7,476 bases of DNA, taken from Lachnospiraceae bacterium. GTDB lineage: Bacteria; Bacillota; Clostridia; Lachnospirales; Lachnospiraceae. The notes under the pieces were generated by a model that worked only from the letters and a program-made list of their open reading frames with translations, made no database searches and was not told where the DNA came from. The stretch covers positions 1 to 7,476 of the forward strand of contig CAADTT010000132.1 in the NCBI GenBank assembly GCA_900752065.1, given 5' to 3'. Numbering within the stretch: the first letter of the stretch is position 1; each line of letters starts with the position of its first letter. Below, piece by piece: positions 5,467 through 7,476 of the stretch. Position numbers and translations under genes: made by a program.

Positions 5467-7359
5467 ATGAAAAAAGGAAAACGTTCCGTGGGAAAGCTTT
5501 TGATGGTTTTTATGATTGCTTTTTTCTATCTTCCGATCCTGTACATGATCGTGTTCTCCTTCAATGAAGGAAAATCCCTGACTGTCTTTACGGGATTTTC
5601 CCTTCGCTGGTATCAGCACATGCTGGATTCCGGCGATATGATGGGGGCGGTGTACACTACCTTCAGCGTGGCGCTGATTGCCACCTTCGTTTCTACGGTG
5701 GTAGGGACGATCTCAGCTATCGGGCTGAGCAAATCAAAAAAACTGGTGAGGGATCTGATGCAGCAGGTGGATAACCTGCCCATGATGAATCCGGAGATCG
5801 TGACGGCGATCGGCTTTATGCTGCTGTTTATCACGTTTCGGGTAGAAAAGGGGTATCTGACCATGCTTCTGGCGCATATCGCCTTCTGTATCCCTTATGT
5901 GATCCTTTCCGTTATGCCGAAGATCCGTTCGCTGGACCCGAATCTGGCGGATGCGGCGATGGATCTGGGAGCCACGCCCTGGCAGGCGCTCACGAAGGTC
6001 ATTGTTCCGCAGATCATGCCGGGCATCGTGTCGGGTGCGCTGATCGCCTTTACCATGTCGGTGGATGATTTCATTATCTCGTATTTTGTCACAGGCGGCG
6101 GAGTGAAGAATCTGAGCATTATGGTCTACACTATGAGCAAGCGTGTAAATCCCAGCATCAATGCAGTCTCTACCCTGATGATCGTCATCATCACCCTTGT
6201 GCTGGTGGTGATCAATGTGGCGCCCCGTATGGCGGCAAAACGGCAGAAAAATACGGAGATCAGGAAGCGGAAAGTTCTCATCCCCGCGGCACTCGTCTGT
6301 GCCTGCGGCGTGGGGCTTGTGGCATTCTTCCGGCTTGGCGGCGGGCAGGATGCGCGTCCTTTCGAGGGGCAGACGCTTCATATCTACAACTGGGGAGAAT
6401 ATACCGGGGAAAATATTCTCGGAGACTTTGAAGAATACACCGGCGCAAAGGTCGTCATGGAGAACTTTGATTCGAATGAACAGATGTACATTAAGGTGGC
6501 AAACGGCGAGGCCTACGATATCCTGGTGCCCAGCGACTATATGATCCAGAGGCTGATCCAGGAAGGGCTTCTGCAAAAGCTGGACAAGTCGAAGCTGGAC
6601 TGCATGGACGAACTGGCGGATGCGGTGAAGGGACTTCCCTACGACCCGGAAAATGAGTATTCTATCCCTTATTTCTGGGGAACTGTGGGAATCGTATACG
6701 ACACCACCAGAGTGGATGAGGAGGATCTGAAGCGGGAAGGATACAACATTTTCCTGGATGAAAAGTACAAAGGCGACATTTATCTCTATGACTCGGAGCG
6801 GGACAGCTTTATGATGGCGTTGAAGGCTCTGGGATATTCCATGAATACGGAGAAGCCAGAAGAGCTGGATGCGGCCTACGACTGGCTGGTGAAGTGCGTG
6901 CAGACGATGGAACCGGAGATCGTCACAGACGAAATCATCGATAACATGGCGCAGGGAAGAAAGGCGCTGGGGCTGATCTATTCCGGCGATGCTACCTATG
7001 TGATGTCTGAAAATGAGAATATGGGCTACTATCTGCCTGAGACGGGAACGAATCTGTGGTCGGATGCTATGGTGATCCCGGCAAATGCGAAGAACCCGGA
7101 GCTGGCTCATGCGTTTATCAATTTTGCCTGTGATTATGACGGGGCATATGACAATTCCAGCTATGTGGGCTATACCTCGGCAAATCAGGAGGTCATGGAG
7201 GATCTTTCCGGCGAGGAAGGAGACTTCGAGGGAATCAATGCCTACCTTCCAAGGACAGGCAATGAGATGGACGAGGTGTTCGTCTATAATGAGAAGACCA
7301 GAAAAGAGATCAGCAATCTGTGGAGCCGTGTGAAGATCGCGGCGAGCAATGCAAATTGA
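5467..7359 (+). CDS. potCD: fused polyamine permease and substrate-binding protein PotC-PotD
   Basis: This 630-residue protein joins two subunits that are usually separate. Residues 1-255 are PotC, with six hydrophobic segments (about 8-32, 60-87, 107-124, 129-150, 184-208, 235-252) and an EAA loop DAAMDLGATPWQ at 162-173. A basic cytoplasmic stretch (258-269) precedes a seventh membrane helix (270-288), which carries the chain outside. Residues about 296-630 are PotD, starting QTLHIYNWGEYT (302-313). By alignment from memory with E. coli PotD, W309, Y312, Y358, W531 and D533 match polyamine-contacting residues; Y505 replaces a tryptophan, and the region of D168/E171 reads DSERDS (442-447). 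There is no separate signal peptide or lipobox. AAAGGAGG at 5448-5455 lies 11 bases upstream, and the gap from potB is three bases. Fusion should give one tethered receptor per permease. Confidence 0.93.
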   Translation: MKKGKRSVGKLLMVFMIAFFYLPILYMIVFSFNEGKSLTVFTGFSLRWYQHMLDSGDMMGAVYTTFSVALIATFVSTVVGTISAIGLSKSKKLVRDLMQQVDNLPMMNPEIVTAIGFMLLFITFRVEKGYLTMLLAHIAFCIPYVILSVMPKIRSLDPNLADAAMDLGATPWQALTKVIVPQIMPGIVSGALIAFTMSVDDFIISYFVTGGGVKNLSIMVYTMSKRVNPSINAVSTLMIVIITLVLVVINVAPRMAAKRQKNTEIRKRKVLIPAALVCACGVGLVAFFRLGGGQDARPFEGQTLHIYNWGEYTGENILGDFEEYTGAKVVMENFDSNEQMYIKVANGEAYDILVPSDYMIQRLIQEGLLQKLDKSKLDCMDELADAVKGLPYDPENEYSIPYFWGTVGIVYDTTRVDEEDLKREGYNIFLDEKYKGDIYLYDSERDSFMMALKALGYSMNTEKPEELDAAYDWLVKCVQTMEPEIVTDEIIDNMAQGRKALGLIYSGDATYVMSENENMGYYLPETGTNLWSDAMVIPANAKNPELAHAFINFACDYDGAYDNSSYVGYTSANQEVMEDLSGEEGDFEGINAYLPRTGNEMDEVFVYNEKTRKEISNLWSRVKIAASNAN

Positions 7360-7394
7360 CGGCGATAGATAGAATATTTCCAGTTTTGAAAGGT

Positions 7395-7424
7395 AAAAAA
7401 AATTCGCACAAAATGTGCTGATTT
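7395..7424 (-). terminator. imperfect palindrome, candidate minus-strand terminator
   Basis: GCACA (7406-7410) pairs with TGTGC (7414-7418) around AAA, and after one mismatch five AT-rich pairs extend it (7400-7404 with 7420-7424). On the + strand no T-run follows. On the minus strand the hairpin is followed by the complement of eight A residues (7395-7402), which fits an intrinsic terminator for a converging gene beyond the window. The five-pair core is weak, so an operator or chance palindrome is possible. The remaining DNA from 7360 to 7476 shows no gene, and no convincing + strand terminator for the pot operon was found. Confidence 0.35.
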
Positions 7425-7476
7425 CATGTGGATTCCTAAAAGATGGTGTAAAATATAAGAAAAACTTTTTCGCAGA

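Noticed and set aside
6286..6309. Possible lipobox cysteine (LVCAC) in the helix between PotC and PotD, which would make PotD a cleaved lipoprotein.
   Set aside because: Residue C278 at the -2 position does not fit the usual lipobox, and the segment reads better as an uncleaved membrane helix.
5734..7110. Minus-strand open frame of 458 codons opposite potCD.
   Set aside because: It is antisense to a clear PotC-PotD coding sequence, and its His/Arg/Ile-rich translation is typical of a shadow frame.
7459..7471. Perfect palindrome of A and T tracts (GAAAAACTTTTTC) near the right edge.
   Set aside because: A one-base centre cannot form an RNA loop, and AT tracts of this kind are common in intergenic DNA; no partner site was seen.

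Overview
The window looks like chromosomal DNA from a Gram-positive anaerobe of the Clostridia, most likely Lachnospiraceae. This is inferred from strong GGAGG-type ribosome binding sites, Clostridia-like protein sequences, AT-rich intergenic DNA beside mid-GC genes, and a PotC-PotD fusion, which I recall from Firmicutes. All recognised genes are on the + strand.

Positions 1-254 are non-coding and rich in hairpins. The first gene (255-1979) encodes an alpha-phosphoglucomutase/phosphomannomutase. After 34 nt comes a small HD-superfamily hydrolase (2014-2586), probably in the same transcript. A long AT-rich intergenic leader (2587-3045) follows. It holds a candidate promoter, a possible branched RNA fold, a clear intrinsic terminator placed before the next operon rather than directly after the previous gene, and a small hairpin touching the potA Shine-Dalgarno sequence.

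The rest is a compact spermidine/putrescine ABC importer operon. It comprises potA (ATPase, 3046-4623), potB (permease, 4624-5463) and a fused potC-potD gene (second permease plus substrate-binding domain, 5467-7359). The genes are separated by 0 and 3 nt, so translation is probably coupled. PotA would power uptake, PotB and the PotC part would form the channel, and the PotD part, held outside the membrane by a seventh helix, would capture the polyamine.

Two things stand out. First, PotA is about 525 residues instead of roughly 350-380, because about 165 residues appear to be inserted inside its C-terminal TOBE regulatory domain. The insert carries two diverged copies of a beta-rich repeat resembling Ig-like repeats of bacterial surface proteins, although PotA is cytosolic. 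Second, the potA leader can be drawn as a terminator/antiterminator switch: part of an upstream stem is identical to the 3' arm of the terminator. Both ideas come from reading by eye and are untested.

The last 117 nt hold no gene. They contain an imperfect palindrome that would work better as a terminator for a minus-strand gene beyond the window.
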